A stretch of DNA of 64,000 nt from Spirochaetia bacterium (GTDB lineage Bacteria; Spirochaetota; Leptospiria; Turneriellales; JAOUOS01), in NCBI GenBank assembly GCA_029880265.1, contig JAOUOT010000009.1, positions 1 through 64,000 on the forward strand. The letters run 5' to 3'. Below, piece by piece: positions 36,559 through 46,201 of this stretch. Positions within the stretch are counted from its first letter, which is position 1. Each line of letters begins with the position of its first letter. The position numbers and the translations under genes were made by a program. The notes under the pieces are model-generated. The model did not search any database, was not told where the DNA came from, and saw only the letters and a program-made list of their open reading frames with translations.

Positions 36559-37611
36559 ATGGAATGGTATCAATCAGAAATACTTTGGAGCTTAATCAAA
36601 ATACTGGTTTTATTTTTTCTTATTATTACCGGCGCGGGTTACTATACTTTAATGGAAAGAAAAGGCGCGGGATATTTTCAGCTTCGTTACGGCCCTAACC
36701 GCGCGGGTATATGGGGAATTTTTCAGCCGCTGGCAGACGGCATTAAGTTTCTTTTAAAACAGGAAACTCTTCCGAAGCACGTAGATGTATATTTGTTTTT
36801 ACTTGCGCCTGCGATTTCTGTAATTACGGCCGTATTATTATGGTCAACCATTCCTTTTACTCCGCTTATTGATTTGCCCTTTGAAGTTCTTGGCAAGTCA
36901 CAGGTCGCCTTACAGGTATTAAATCCTGGCAGCGGCATATTGCTATTATTTGCCATTTCGTCGCTTTCGGTTTACGGCGTAATGCTGGCGGGCTGGTCGA
37001 GCAATAATAAATACTCTTTATTAGGGGCCGTTCGTTCAACGGCCCAGATGATAAGCTATGAATTGAGCCTGTCATTAAGCATTATCGGCGTCATTATGAT
37101 GGCGGGGCATTTTGATTTATATAGAATTATTGAGGCCCAGAATGAAAACGGATGGTTTTTCTTATCAGTACCCGGCTTTTTAGGTTTTTTTGTTTTTATA
37201 GTCGCTTTGTTTGCAGAAACAAACAGACTTCCTTTTGACCTTGCCGAGGCCGAAAGCGAGCTTGTTGTGGGTTTTCATACAGAATATGGGGCATTTAAGT
37301 TTGCCTTGTTTTTTGTGGCCGAATATATGAATATGATAACGGTATCTTTTTTAACCGTAATTTTATTCTTTGGCGGATGGAACATCCCTTTCTTTTTAAG
37401 AGATATGGTAAGCGGGATGTGGTGGGGTCCCTTGGTCGGGGTTTTGTTTTTTGTTTTTAAGGCCATGTTTTTTATGTTTCTTTTTATCTGGGTAAGATGG
37501 TCTCTTCCTAGATTTCGTTATGATCAGTTGATGAATATCGGGTGGAAGTATCTTCTTCCCATGGCGCTTATACAAATTTTTATGGCGGGAATTTATTTAT
37601 ATTTGAAGTAA
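36559..37611 (+). CDS. nuoH: NADH-quinone oxidoreductase subunit H
   Basis: A 350-residue membrane subunit linking the quinone site to the proton channel, with eight predicted helices. GYYTLMERKGAGYFQLRYGPNRAG, FAETNRLPFDLAEAESELVVGFHTEYGAFKFALFFVAEYMNM and WVRWSLPRFRYDQLMNIGWKYLLP are hallmark. I choose ATG at 36559; a TTG six bases earlier is also in frame. NuoI would normally follow but does not. Confidence 0.96.
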   Translation: MEWYQSEILWSLIKILVLFFLIITGAGYYTLMERKGAGYFQLRYGPNRAGIWGIFQPLADGIKFLLKQETLPKHVDVYLFLLAPAISVITAVLLWSTIPFTPLIDLPFEVLGKSQVALQVLNPGSGILLLFAISSLSVYGVMLAGWSSNNKYSLLGAVRSTAQMISYELSLSLSIIGVIMMAGHFDLYRIIEAQNENGWFFLSVPGFLGFFVFIVALFAETNRLPFDLAEAESELVVGFHTEYGAFKFALFFVAEYMNMITVSFLTVILFFGGWNIPFFLRDMVSGMWWGPLVGVLFFVFKAMFFMFLFIWVRWSLPRFRYDQLMNIGWKYLLPMALIQIFMAGIYLYLK

Positions 37612-37617
37612 ACTAAA

Positions 37618-38175
37618 ATGGAAAATATCAGAGAAATATTGTTTTTTTTATTCGCCTTTGTAATGATGGGCGCGTCATTCGGGGTAATTTTGCATAAAAA
37701 TCCGGTAAAATCGGCTCTTTTTCTTGTGGTCTTTTTTGTTTCGCTGGCCTCGCTATACGGGGTATTAGGAGCGGAGTTTTTAGCGGTACTCCAGGTATTG
37801 GTTTATGTGGGCGCCATTATGGTATTATTTTTGTTTGTTATTATGCTAATTGCCGTTCGCGATGAGAATTTTGAAAATATCGGCGCCAATAAGGGCAAAA
37901 CCATGGTGGTTTTTCTCCTTGTTTTAGCATTTACAATGCAGTTTGCCGCTCTTGCAAGCGTTTTGAGCTCTGATGATAAAATCAATACAAAGACTGAATA
38001 TTCAAAAACAATCGATTCGGCTCAAAATCTGACCATAGAAGGGAACGCCGAAGTTTTATCATTTCATCTTTTCGAAAAATATATTTTACCTTTTGAACTC
38101 ATATCAATAGTTTTATTAATCGGAGTAATAGGAGCGGTGGTAATCGCTAAGAAAAACAGGCGAAGGCTTGAATAG
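37618..38175 (+). CDS. nuoJ: NADH-quinone oxidoreductase subunit J
   Basis: A 185-residue membrane subunit with five helices. GASFGVILHKNPVKSALFLVVFFVSLASLYGVLGAEFLAVLQVLVYVGAIMVLFLFVIMLI is the characteristic helix 2-3 region with the pi-bulge segment. It begins six bases after nuoH. Confidence 0.95.
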   Translation: MENIREILFFLFAFVMMGASFGVILHKNPVKSALFLVVFFVSLASLYGVLGAEFLAVLQVLVYVGAIMVLFLFVIMLIAVRDENFENIGANKGKTMVVFLLVLAFTMQFAALASVLSSDDKINTKTEYSKTIDSAQNLTIEGNAEVLSFHLFEKYILPFELISIVLLIGVIGAVVIAKKNRRRLE

Positions 38176-38197
38176 AAAAAAGAAAGGAAAATAATTA

Positions 38198-38512
38198 ATG
38201 AATGGCGCAGAAATTCCGGTAAGTTATGTCATTGTATTGACTCTATTATTATTCTCTATAGGAATGCTGGGGGTTTTAACGAGAAAAAATATTATTGTTA
38301 TTTTTATGTCGGTTGAAATTATGTTAAACTCGGTAAATCTGTTGTTCGTGGCTTTCTCAAGATTCTGGAACGACCTTTCGGGAGAAATGGCTGTTTTTTT
38401 TGTGATGGCGATAGCCGCCGCCGAAGCGGCCATTGGTCTTGCGCTTGTCATATCGCTTCACCGAAAGTTTCATACCGTAGATATCACAGAAATTAAGGAA
38501 CTAAAAAATTAA
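38198..38512 (+). CDS. nuoK: NADH-quinone oxidoreductase subunit K
   Basis: A 104-residue membrane subunit with three helices and the conserved buried Glu residues in FMSVEIMLNSVNLLFVAF and MAIAAAEAAIGLALVI. Typical length and position before nuoL. Confidence 0.96.
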   Translation: MNGAEIPVSYVIVLTLLLFSIGMLGVLTRKNIIVIFMSVEIMLNSVNLLFVAFSRFWNDLSGEMAVFFVMAIAAAEAAIGLALVISLHRKFHTVDITEIKELKN

Positions 38513-38513
38513 T

Positions 38514-40520
38514 ATGAACGAAATATTACTCATTGCGGCTATTTGGCTTCCTTTTTTGGGTTTTCTGGCAAATGGCTTATTAAGCCTTAAAAAAGAGCCT
38601 GCAAGTCAAAAACTTGTGTCTATATTCGGCGTAGGTTCTGTTTTAATTTCTTTTTTAATTTTTATATTTCTGACATTTGCAGAAAATACGGCCATTGTAT
38701 CTCAATCAGGATTTTCTGCCATGTTTTTTACGTGGATTAACGTAGGAACTTTATCCGCCGATTTCGCGTACAAGCTTGACGGCCTTTCTGTTTTTATGGC
38801 ATGGATTGTTACCGGTATAGGTATGCTTATTCATATTTATTCAACCGGCTATATGGAAGAAGAAAAACCGCATTTTGCGCGTTTTTTTGCGTATTTAAAT
38901 TTATTTATTTTTGCCATGCTACATCTGGTATTAGGCGATAGTCTTCCTCTTTTATTTTTAGGCTGGGAGGGCGTTGGTCTTTGTTCTTACCTTTTAATAG
39001 GGTTTGATTATGATAAAGATTTTGCCGCCGTTGCCGGTAAAAAAGCGTTTATAACTAATCGAATCGGCGACGCCGGTTTTATTATCGGGATGTTTTTGCT
39101 GTTTCAATTGACAGGATCCCTAAAGTATGACGAGATTTACGGCTTTTTTGGCGCCAATTCTGTTGACGCTTCTACGTTAAATATTATCGCGTTATGTTTA
39201 TTTGTAGGAGCCATGGGAAAATCGGCGCAGATTCCGCTTTATGTATGGCTTCCCGACGCCATGGCCGGTCCTACGCCAGTATCCGCTTTAATTCATGCCG
39301 CTACGATGGTAACGGCTGGCGTCTTTATGATTGCCCGTCTTGCTCCGGTTTTTCTTGGGGCGCCTGAGGCTTCGACTGTTATTGCTTTTGTAGGCGGTTT
39401 TACCGCTTTGCTTTCTGCTTTAATCGCGCTTACCCAGACAGATATTAAAAAAGTATTGGCCTATTCAACCGTATCTCAGCTTGGCTATATGTTTATGGCC
39501 ATGGGAGTGGGCGCGTACGGCGCGGGTATGTTTCATTTGATGACGCATGCTTTTTTTAAGGCATTATTGTTCTTAGGCTCGGGGGCTGTAATATTGGCTC
39601 TTCACCATGAGCAAGATATGCGGCGTATGGGCGGCTTATATAAGCATGTAAAGCTTCTGGCAATTTTATTTTGGGTAGCCGCCGTCGCCATATCGGGTAT
39701 ACCGGGCTTATCAGGATTTTTCTCGAAAGATATGATACTTGAAATGGCATATACATTCGCAAACGGCGGGAAAATATTATTTTTGCTTGGCTTTATGACG
39801 GCCATACTAACCAGTTTTTATATTTTTAGGCTTATTTTTCTGACCTTTCATACATCGGGCGATGCTGTTAAAAAGATGGAAGAGGGCGGTTCGCATGGTC
39901 ATGGTCACGACGAGCATGGGCATCATTCTCATCACAGCGGTTTGGTTCCTCTGGGCTGGAACATAATGGGGCCCCTTGTTGTTCTTGGTGTTTTATCGGT
40001 ATTTGGCGGATACGTAGGTCTTCCCCATATTATAACGCATAAAACTCCGGGTATAGTCGGTTATTTTGATCAGGTATTATCGGTGGCCCCGTCAAAAGCC
40101 GCAGAATCGTGGCACCAGCATATCGAGGGTTCTACGGCGTGGCTTCTTATGCTGGCTTCTATTGGCGTCGCGTTTTTAGGATTATTTACGGCGTGGTTTT
40201 TTTATCAGAAACAAAATAAAGTTCCCGCAGAAGATTCTGTAAAAAGGTCGTTTTTTGTTCATTTAAGTTTTAATAAATTTTTTGTAGATGAAATCTATGA
40301 AAAAATATTATTGAATCCCCTGAAAAAGATAGCCGATTTATCGTATAAAATTATTGACGTTAAAATTATTGACGCCTCTATTGATTATCTTGGCAAAATT
40401 ACGCTTTTGATAGGCTCATATATGCGGCGTCTGCAAACGGGAGTTACTCCTAATTATGCGCTTTATATTGTTTCAGGAACGGTTGTAATCGCATTTATCG
40501 TTTTCGGAGGATTAAACTGA
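38514..40520 (+). CDS. nuoL: NADH-quinone oxidoreductase subunit L
   Basis: A 668-residue antiporter-like subunit at the distal end of the membrane arm. GWEGVGLCSYLLIGF, LPDAMAGPTPVSALIHAATMVTAGVFMIAR, STVSQLGYMFMAMGVGAYGAGMFHLMTHAFFKALLFLGSG are canonical. A His-rich loop (near residues 459-475, eight His in fourteen residues) sits between membrane segments; such loops are seen in other NuoL proteins. The stop overlaps the nuoM start by one base. Confidence 0.96.
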   Translation: MNEILLIAAIWLPFLGFLANGLLSLKKEPASQKLVSIFGVGSVLISFLIFIFLTFAENTAIVSQSGFSAMFFTWINVGTLSADFAYKLDGLSVFMAWIVTGIGMLIHIYSTGYMEEEKPHFARFFAYLNLFIFAMLHLVLGDSLPLLFLGWEGVGLCSYLLIGFDYDKDFAAVAGKKAFITNRIGDAGFIIGMFLLFQLTGSLKYDEIYGFFGANSVDASTLNIIALCLFVGAMGKSAQIPLYVWLPDAMAGPTPVSALIHAATMVTAGVFMIARLAPVFLGAPEASTVIAFVGGFTALLSALIALTQTDIKKVLAYSTVSQLGYMFMAMGVGAYGAGMFHLMTHAFFKALLFLGSGAVILALHHEQDMRRMGGLYKHVKLLAILFWVAAVAISGIPGLSGFFSKDMILEMAYTFANGGKILFLLGFMTAILTSFYIFRLIFLTFHTSGDAVKKMEEGGSHGHGHDEHGHHSHHSGLVPLGWNIMGPLVVLGVLSVFGGYVGLPHIITHKTPGIVGYFDQVLSVAPSKAAESWHQHIEGSTAWLLMLASIGVAFLGLFTAWFFYQKQNKVPAEDSVKRSFFVHLSFNKFFVDEIYEKILLNPLKKIADLSYKIIDVKIIDASIDYLGKITLLIGSYMRRLQTGVTPNYALYIVSGTVVIAFIVFGGLN

Positions 40521-42127
40521 TGTTGACATTAAGTATACTGGCTCCTATTGTTGCGGTTATTATAATCGGCCTTTTGCCGGCGAGCAAATCAGAAAAACCG
40601 TCGAAAACAATGATGTACATTTCGATGGCGGCAAGTTTGATTTCTATGGCCGCTTCTTTCATCGCGGCTTCGGGCTTTTCATCGGTAAATCCCGATTTTC
40701 AGCTTACCGAAGTCTGGTTTACCTCTGTAGAAAACGGCATTAATTGGTCATTTGCCTTAGACGGTTTGAGTCTGGGGCTTTATATATTGACGGCGGTTTT
40801 ATTTCCTATTGGTATTTATTATTCGTATGTTAGTTTTGAAACGCAAAGCGCGCAAGGCGAAGCAATTCGAAGACAAAAACTTTTTTACAGCAGTCTTTTA
40901 ATATTAGAAACCTCTGTTTTAGGCGTTTTTGCCGCCCAAAACTTAATTGTATTTTATGTTTTTTGGGAACTTATGCTGGTTCCTATGGTGCTTTTAATTG
41001 GAATATGGGGCGGTAAAAATAAAAAGTACGCGACCATAAAGTTTTTTCTATATACTTTCGGCGGCTCGGTATTTTTAATATTTGGTATTATCGCTATCTT
41101 ATATTATCAGACGCAAAGCAAATTGAGTTTTGACTTAACCGACAATCTTGTGATGAGCCTTAGTCAGTTTCCGCATGCCGTGAAGGTTTATTTGTTCTGG
41201 GCCTTTATTATAAGCTTTTTAATTAAGATACCGGTATTTCCCGTACATACATGGCTACCGCATGCCCATACAGAGGCTCCCACTGTAGGTTCTGTGATAT
41301 TAGCCGGCGTGTTATTGAAAATGGGTACATACGGGGTTGTAAGATTTTCATTGCCTTTTTTTCCGTTAGTGTCTCAGGAATATGCAGATCTCTTTATGGT
41401 AATCGGGGTAATTGGCATCATTTACGGAGCATGGCTTGCATGGGCCCAGACAGATATTAAAAAGCTTGTTGCCTATTCTTCTGTGTCGCATATGGGTTAT
41501 ATTGTATTGGGGATGTTTTCGGGAAACATTATCGGTTTAACCGGAGCCTATATGCAAATGATAAATCATGGTATTTCTACAGGACTTTTGTTTCTCTTAG
41601 TGGGAATTATTTACGATAGAACTCATACCAGAGAAATTGACGATTACGGCGGTTTGGCAAAATTGTCTCCTTTGTACGCAATTATATTTATGATTGCCAC
41701 GCTAAGTTCGGTCGGCTTGCCCGGAACAAACGGGTTTGTGGGAGAATTTTTAATACTCTTAGGAACGTTTCTTGCCAATAAAACCGCCGCTGTACTTGCG
41801 GTTTCAGGCGTTATTTTTGGCGCCGTCTATATGCTTCATCTTTATAAGCAGGTTTTTTTCGGAGAGCCGTCTGAAAAACTGTTAAAAATAAAAGAAAAAA
41901 TTTCTTTGAATATGACCTTTAAAGAAGTTTTATTAACGGTACCATTTATTGTTATGATTTTTTGGCTTGGCGTAAAGCCGGGGCTTTTACTCGATACGAC
42001 CGACGCATCGTTAAAGAAAATATTAAATACTACGGTTCAGGCAGAACTGGCCGAAAAAAATCTACTTAAATCGGTCAAAGCCGCTAATATTAAAACTGAA
42101 ATAAAGAAAACAGAGGAAGGTTTATGA
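40520..42127 (+). CDS. nuoM: NADH-quinone oxidoreductase subunit M
   Basis: A 535-residue antiporter-like subunit. FYVFWELMLVPMVLLIGIWGG, LPHAHTEAPTVGSVILAGVLLKMGTYG, AYSSVSHMGYIVLG and the GLPGTNGFVGEFLIL segment are typical, with the essential Glu and Lys in place. The end carries a Lys-rich tail. Overlaps nuoN by four bases. Confidence 0.96.
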   Translation: MLTLSILAPIVAVIIIGLLPASKSEKPSKTMMYISMAASLISMAASFIAASGFSSVNPDFQLTEVWFTSVENGINWSFALDGLSLGLYILTAVLFPIGIYYSYVSFETQSAQGEAIRRQKLFYSSLLILETSVLGVFAAQNLIVFYVFWELMLVPMVLLIGIWGGKNKKYATIKFFLYTFGGSVFLIFGIIAILYYQTQSKLSFDLTDNLVMSLSQFPHAVKVYLFWAFIISFLIKIPVFPVHTWLPHAHTEAPTVGSVILAGVLLKMGTYGVVRFSLPFFPLVSQEYADLFMVIGVIGIIYGAWLAWAQTDIKKLVAYSSVSHMGYIVLGMFSGNIIGLTGAYMQMINHGISTGLLFLLVGIIYDRTHTREIDDYGGLAKLSPLYAIIFMIATLSSVGLPGTNGFVGEFLILLGTFLANKTAAVLAVSGVIFGAVYMLHLYKQVFFGEPSEKLLKIKEKISLNMTFKEVLLTVPFIVMIFWLGVKPGLLLDTTDASLKKILNTTVQAELAEKNLLKSVKAANIKTEIKKTEEGL

Positions 42128-43698
42128 ACAATTTGTTTCAATTTACCGATTTAATCGCTATATTACCTCAGATTATTTTAATAACAGGCGCGCTTTTGAT
42201 TTTGTTTTGCCAAATTGTTCTGCCCCGTGGAAGAGTTGACGCTGCTGTATTTATTTCGGGCGTTTCTGCTATTCTGGCATTAGCGATTTCGTTATTCGGG
42301 TTAGAATCAAGCGTATTAGAATCTATATTTGGCGGCGCGGCGTCATCCATTAAGTATCCGGGGTTCTTAGACGAAATTACAAGGCTTACAAAAATATACG
42401 CTTTTTCGGGGCATACATTCTGGAATCCCTTTGCTTCTATTTATTCATTTGCTATTTTATGCTGTCTTACATTTGTTATATTAATGGCTCCCAAAATACT
42501 TAAAGAACTCGACCTGAATTTATCAGAAGCGTACCAAATGATGCTCTATGTTGGGGCCGGTTTGTTGTTTTTTATTTCGGCCAACGATTTAATGACAATT
42601 TTTATTTCGCTTGAATTATCGTCTCTGCCTTTATTTGTTCTAGCGGCATGGGATAGAAAAAGTAAAAGCTCAAACGAAGCGGGCATAAAATATTTTCTGC
42701 TTGGAGTTTTTTCGGCCGCCTTTTTCCTTTTAGGAACAGCGTTTCTTTACGGCGCAACCGGAACCATGAACCTTCTTGATATCAGCGCTTTGGTAAATGA
42801 AAATTCAAAAATGACTTCAGAGACAATATCTATGGTCATTGGCGGGATTTTATTGATTATGGTCGGCATTGGCTTTAAAGTGGCCGTTTTTCCTTTTCAT
42901 GCATGGGTGCCCGATGTTTATGAGGGCAGCATTACCATTGTTACGGCTCTAATGGGAAGTCTGGTAAAAATAGGCGCGGTTGCGGTGTTCTTTAAGATCA
43001 TGCTATTAGTGGCTAAGCCGTTTGCGCAGTATCTGATGCCAGCCGTTGTTATATTTTCTGTACTTTCGATGTTTTATGGCAACTATACCGCTTTGCTTCA
43101 AGAAAATATTAAAAGAATGTTTGCTTTCTCGTCTATTGCGCATGCCGGTTATATGGCGTCTATGTTTTATATACCCGATACATCAAAAGAAGGTTACATG
43201 ATTCATCCCGAGACATCTGCAGCGTTATTTTTCTATGTTTTTGGGTATGCCTTAACAACCGTTCTTGTTTTTGGTACAATCGCTTACCTTGAGAAAGACA
43301 AGCCCGTTACTTTTGAAAGTCTTAAGGGACTGTCGAAAACAAATCCGATATCGGCATTTTTATTGGCGTTAAGCGCTTTATCTTTTGCCGGAATTCCTCC
43401 GATGATTGGTTTTTTTGGAAAATTTTATATTTTAAGAGTATTATTAAAAAGTGATCAGGTATTTTTAGCTTTAATGGTTACAATAAACAGTTTAATAGGC
43501 ATTTATTATTACGCAAGAGTATTATTCTATACATATTGGGATTTTGATAAAGAAGAAGGTACCTTAAAAACTAAAGCGTTTAGAAGTGCGGGGTCATGGG
43601 CCTCGGGCATTATTCTTTCGCTTGCGGTTCTTATTCTGGGTTTTTTATCCGACCCGATTTTTCGACAGGCGCTATCGGCTTCATATTCGTTTAGATGA
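42124..43698 (+). CDS. nuoN: NADH-quinone oxidoreductase subunit N
   Basis: A 524-residue antiporter-like subunit with about fourteen helices. FISLELSSLPLFVLAAWDRKSKSSNEAGIKYFLLG, FPFHAWVPDVYEGSITIVTALMGSLVKIGA and AFSSIAHAGYMAS are typical. It is the last gene of the nuo run; 99 bases of AT-rich DNA separate it from the HtrA gene. Confidence 0.96.
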   Translation: MNNLFQFTDLIAILPQIILITGALLILFCQIVLPRGRVDAAVFISGVSAILALAISLFGLESSVLESIFGGAASSIKYPGFLDEITRLTKIYAFSGHTFWNPFASIYSFAILCCLTFVILMAPKILKELDLNLSEAYQMMLYVGAGLLFFISANDLMTIFISLELSSLPLFVLAAWDRKSKSSNEAGIKYFLLGVFSAAFFLLGTAFLYGATGTMNLLDISALVNENSKMTSETISMVIGGILLIMVGIGFKVAVFPFHAWVPDVYEGSITIVTALMGSLVKIGAVAVFFKIMLLVAKPFAQYLMPAVVIFSVLSMFYGNYTALLQENIKRMFAFSSIAHAGYMASMFYIPDTSKEGYMIHPETSAALFFYVFGYALTTVLVFGTIAYLEKDKPVTFESLKGLSKTNPISAFLLALSALSFAGIPPMIGFFGKFYILRVLLKSDQVFLALMVTINSLIGIYYYARVLFYTYWDFDKEEGTLKTKAFRSAGSWASGIILSLAVLILGFLSDPIFRQALSASYSFR

Positions 43699-43797
43699 AT
43701 ATAATCTGTTTTAATAAAACAAATACAACAATCCAAATTAAAAAAATTGAAAAAGGAAATTTTTTTAGTGTTAATGATTAATAATAGGAGAAAAAAA

Positions 43798-44979
43798 ATG
43801 AAAATGAAAAATAGAATAAAACATAATTTGAAAAACGGTTGGCTTCCATTTTTTTCTATGATTTTCTTCGCGGGAATTATGTTGTCTCCGTTTTCAACGG
43901 GTTGTAACGAAAAAAATCACGGTTTTGCCACTGCGGCCGAATCGAACCCGCTTCTAAAGTCAGAAGCCGTAAACGGAGCTTTGGCATTACAGCAGGCTTT
44001 TCGCGAAATTCACCGCGAGGTAAATCCCGCAGTAGTAAGAATTGAAACAGAGCAAACTGTCGAGCTTCCCAGGCATCCTTTTTTTAGCGACCCTATGTTT
44101 AGAAAATTCTTTGGGGTGCCCGAAGAGTCGCAAAAACAAAAAAGACAGGGGCTCGGTTCAGGCTTTGTTATCAGCACAGACGGTTATATTGTTACTAATC
44201 ATCATGTCATCAAAGGGGCCGATAAAATAATGGTGAATATGATTTCAGGAAAGTCATATGAAGCAAAAGTAATAGGAAGCGATTCGGTATCTGATATAGC
44301 TCTAATAAAAATGGAGGCCGCTAAAAATTTAAAAACGGTTCATATCGGCGATTCTGACTCTATAGAAGTAGGAGATTTTGCCATTGCCATAGGAAATCCG
44401 TTCGGATTAACGTCTACATTTACAAGCGGTGTTATCTCGTCAAAAGGTCAGGATATCAATACGGCCGACGGAATTCCCCGTATTCAAACAGACGCGGCAA
44501 TTAACCCGGGAAATTCAGGCGGCCCTTTGCTAAATTTAAAAGGAGAGGTAATAGGCATTAATCAGATGATTTACAGCCAATCGGGCGGTTCTGTGGGCAT
44601 TGGCTTTGCTATTCCCATGAATTATGCGGTAGAGGTTTTAGAAAGATTAAAAGAGGGTAAAGAATTAAAACCGGGATATATAGGGGTCTCGGTAAACCCT
44701 GACGTTACCGAAGAACAGTTAAAAGAATTAAAGCTTTTTGGAAAAACCGGTTTATTAGTGGCTCAAGTGGTTATAGGTTCTCCGGCATGGAAGGCAGGCG
44801 TTAGACCGTATGATTTTATAACTCATATAGACGAAAAAAAAGCCGATAAATTTTCGGTTCTTAAATCGGCGGTTATTCGAAAAGGCGTGGGCGGAAAAAT
44901 TAAACTAGACTTGTTATCTGACGGCAAGAAAAAGACAGTAACAATAACGGTATCCCAAATGCCCCAGGGTTACAGATAG
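43798..44979 (+). CDS. HtrA/DegP-type periplasmic serine protease, one PDZ domain
   Basis: A 393-residue DegS/DegQ-like trypsin-fold protease. I take ATG 43798, which has an AGGAG site 8-12 bases upstream, rather than a TTG at 43747. The N-terminus has a basic stretch then a hydrophobic segment ending STGCNEK, a possible loose lipobox. Triad: His in IVTNHHVIKG, Asp in SVSDIALIKM, Ser in NPGNSGGPLLN. A single PDZ domain follows from about residue 300. It would clear misfolded envelope proteins or act in a stress pathway. Gene coaX follows after two bases. Confidence 0.93.
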   Translation: MKMKNRIKHNLKNGWLPFFSMIFFAGIMLSPFSTGCNEKNHGFATAAESNPLLKSEAVNGALALQQAFREIHREVNPAVVRIETEQTVELPRHPFFSDPMFRKFFGVPEESQKQKRQGLGSGFVISTDGYIVTNHHVIKGADKIMVNMISGKSYEAKVIGSDSVSDIALIKMEAAKNLKTVHIGDSDSIEVGDFAIAIGNPFGLTSTFTSGVISSKGQDINTADGIPRIQTDAAINPGNSGGPLLNLKGEVIGINQMIYSQSGGSVGIGFAIPMNYAVEVLERLKEGKELKPGYIGVSVNPDVTEEQLKELKLFGKTGLLVAQVVIGSPAWKAGVRPYDFITHIDEKKADKFSVLKSAVIRKGVGGKIKLDLLSDGKKKTVTITVSQMPQGYR

Positions 44980-44981
44980 CC

Positions 44982-45755
44982 ATGCTTTTAACGACCGATG
45001 TAGGAAATACAGATACCGTTTTAGGCATATGGGAAGATAAGCGTTTATTAAGCGTCAGTAGATTTCAAACAAAACCAGACCGTAAGAAAAATGAATGGCG
45101 CGATATTTTAATAAAATGCCAAAACGATATCAAAATAAGATATGCACAAGATAAAGAAAGAAAATTTACAGAATTTATTTACGGGTCGGTTGTTCCTTCT
45201 GTCGATAATGTTTTAGAAGAAGCGGTCAAATCGCTGAAATTTCAAAAAATAAAGAGAATTGATTCTAAAATAAAGCTGCCATTTCGGCATAAAGATATTG
45301 AAATAAGCAAATTAGGAGCCGATAGAATTGCCAATATGGCGGCAGGCGTTAGCCTTTATTCTGAAAATATAATTATAGCAGATTTTGGCACCGCTATTAC
45401 CTTTTGTTTAATATTAAATAAAGAATACAAAGGAGGCGTGATTGCGCCGTCTTTGCGCGTTTCATTGAACGGATTAATATCTCATACGGCGAAACTACCC
45501 TTCGTTAAACCCGAAAAATTAATTGAGATACCGGGAAAAACCACGGAACAATCTTTGCAAATGGGCTTACAAATAGGCTGGCGGGGTCTTGTCAAAGAAA
45601 TTATTTTTGAATTAAAAAAACGAGCGTCTAAAGATACAATCTGCGTCGCTACCGGCGGAATTTCAGAAAATCTTGATTATCTTTATGAAAATTTTGACGT
45701 TATTGATAAAAACTTGACTTTACGCGGGCTAATGCTGCTTTATAGTAATAATTAA
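44982..45755 (+). CDS. coaX: Type III pantothenate kinase
   Basis: A 257-residue ASKHA-fold kinase phosphorylating pantothenate at the first step of coenzyme A synthesis. TTDVGNTDTVLGIWED (phosphate loop), KLGADRIANMAAGVSLY, IIADFGTAITFCLI and GGVIAPSLRVSLNGLISHTAKLP, plus ATGGISE, are typical. The P-G motif before the sensing loop is APSL here, a small change. Coupled to the HtrA gene, with no obvious functional link. Confidence 0.93.
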   Translation: MLLTTDVGNTDTVLGIWEDKRLLSVSRFQTKPDRKKNEWRDILIKCQNDIKIRYAQDKERKFTEFIYGSVVPSVDNVLEEAVKSLKFQKIKRIDSKIKLPFRHKDIEISKLGADRIANMAAGVSLYSENIIIADFGTAITFCLILNKEYKGGVIAPSLRVSLNGLISHTAKLPFVKPEKLIEIPGKTTEQSLQMGLQIGWRGLVKEIIFELKKRASKDTICVATGGISENLDYLYENFDVIDKNLTLRGLMLLYSNN

Positions 45756-45808
45756 ATTATTTTTAGCTGACGCTGAAACCGCTTAATTTAGAGAGATGAT
45801 GACATACA

Positions 45809-46201
45809 ATGAAAATAATTAAAATAATATTAATATTGCCTGTATTTTTATTAAATCAATGTCTAAGCGACGGATATATAATAAAAAAAGAACTTCCGAA
45901 GGGGCAGGTTTCAATTTCAAGAAAAGGCGAGGTTATCTTGTCTCTGACAAAAATCAACAAGAAAACAGAAAATCAAAGCGAGGCGTTGTTTATTTCATGG
46001 CGCTTTACGGGCGTAAAAGACGGTAAAATTGAATTTTTATATGAAGAATATTTCGGGAGTTTAAAAAAGAATCCCGATATCAGCGATAAAAAAATATTTT
46101 CATATGAAGAAGAAAAATTAGATTTGGGTTCGGGAGAGCTTGTCATTTATGAATTAACCGAAGAAAAAATTGTATATACATATACAGTTAAAACAAAATG
46201 A
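45809..46201 (+). CDS. Hypothetical small lipoprotein
   Basis: A 130-residue protein with a basic start (MKIIK), a hydrophobic segment and LLNQC at residues about 14-18, which fits a relaxed lipobox. The mature part is beta-rich and charged and I recognise no family. Its stop overlaps the next ATG by four bases, so it is coupled to the LptF/LptG-type permease. That suggests an envelope role, possibly in LPS or lipid transport, but this rests on context only. Confidence 0.6.
   Translation: MKIIKIILILPVFLLNQCLSDGYIIKKELPKGQVSISRKGEVILSLTKINKKTENQSEALFISWRFTGVKDGKIEFLYEEYFGSLKKNPDISDKKIFSYEEEKLDLGSGELVIYELTEEKIVYTYTVKTK

Noticed and set aside
39880..39945. His-rich loop in NuoL as a novel metal site
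   Set aside because: Loops of this sort occur in other NuoL proteins; it is not remarkable.
43747..43797. Longer start (TTG) for the HtrA gene
   Set aside because: The ATG at 43798 has a strong AGGAG site and gives the expected signal sequence.
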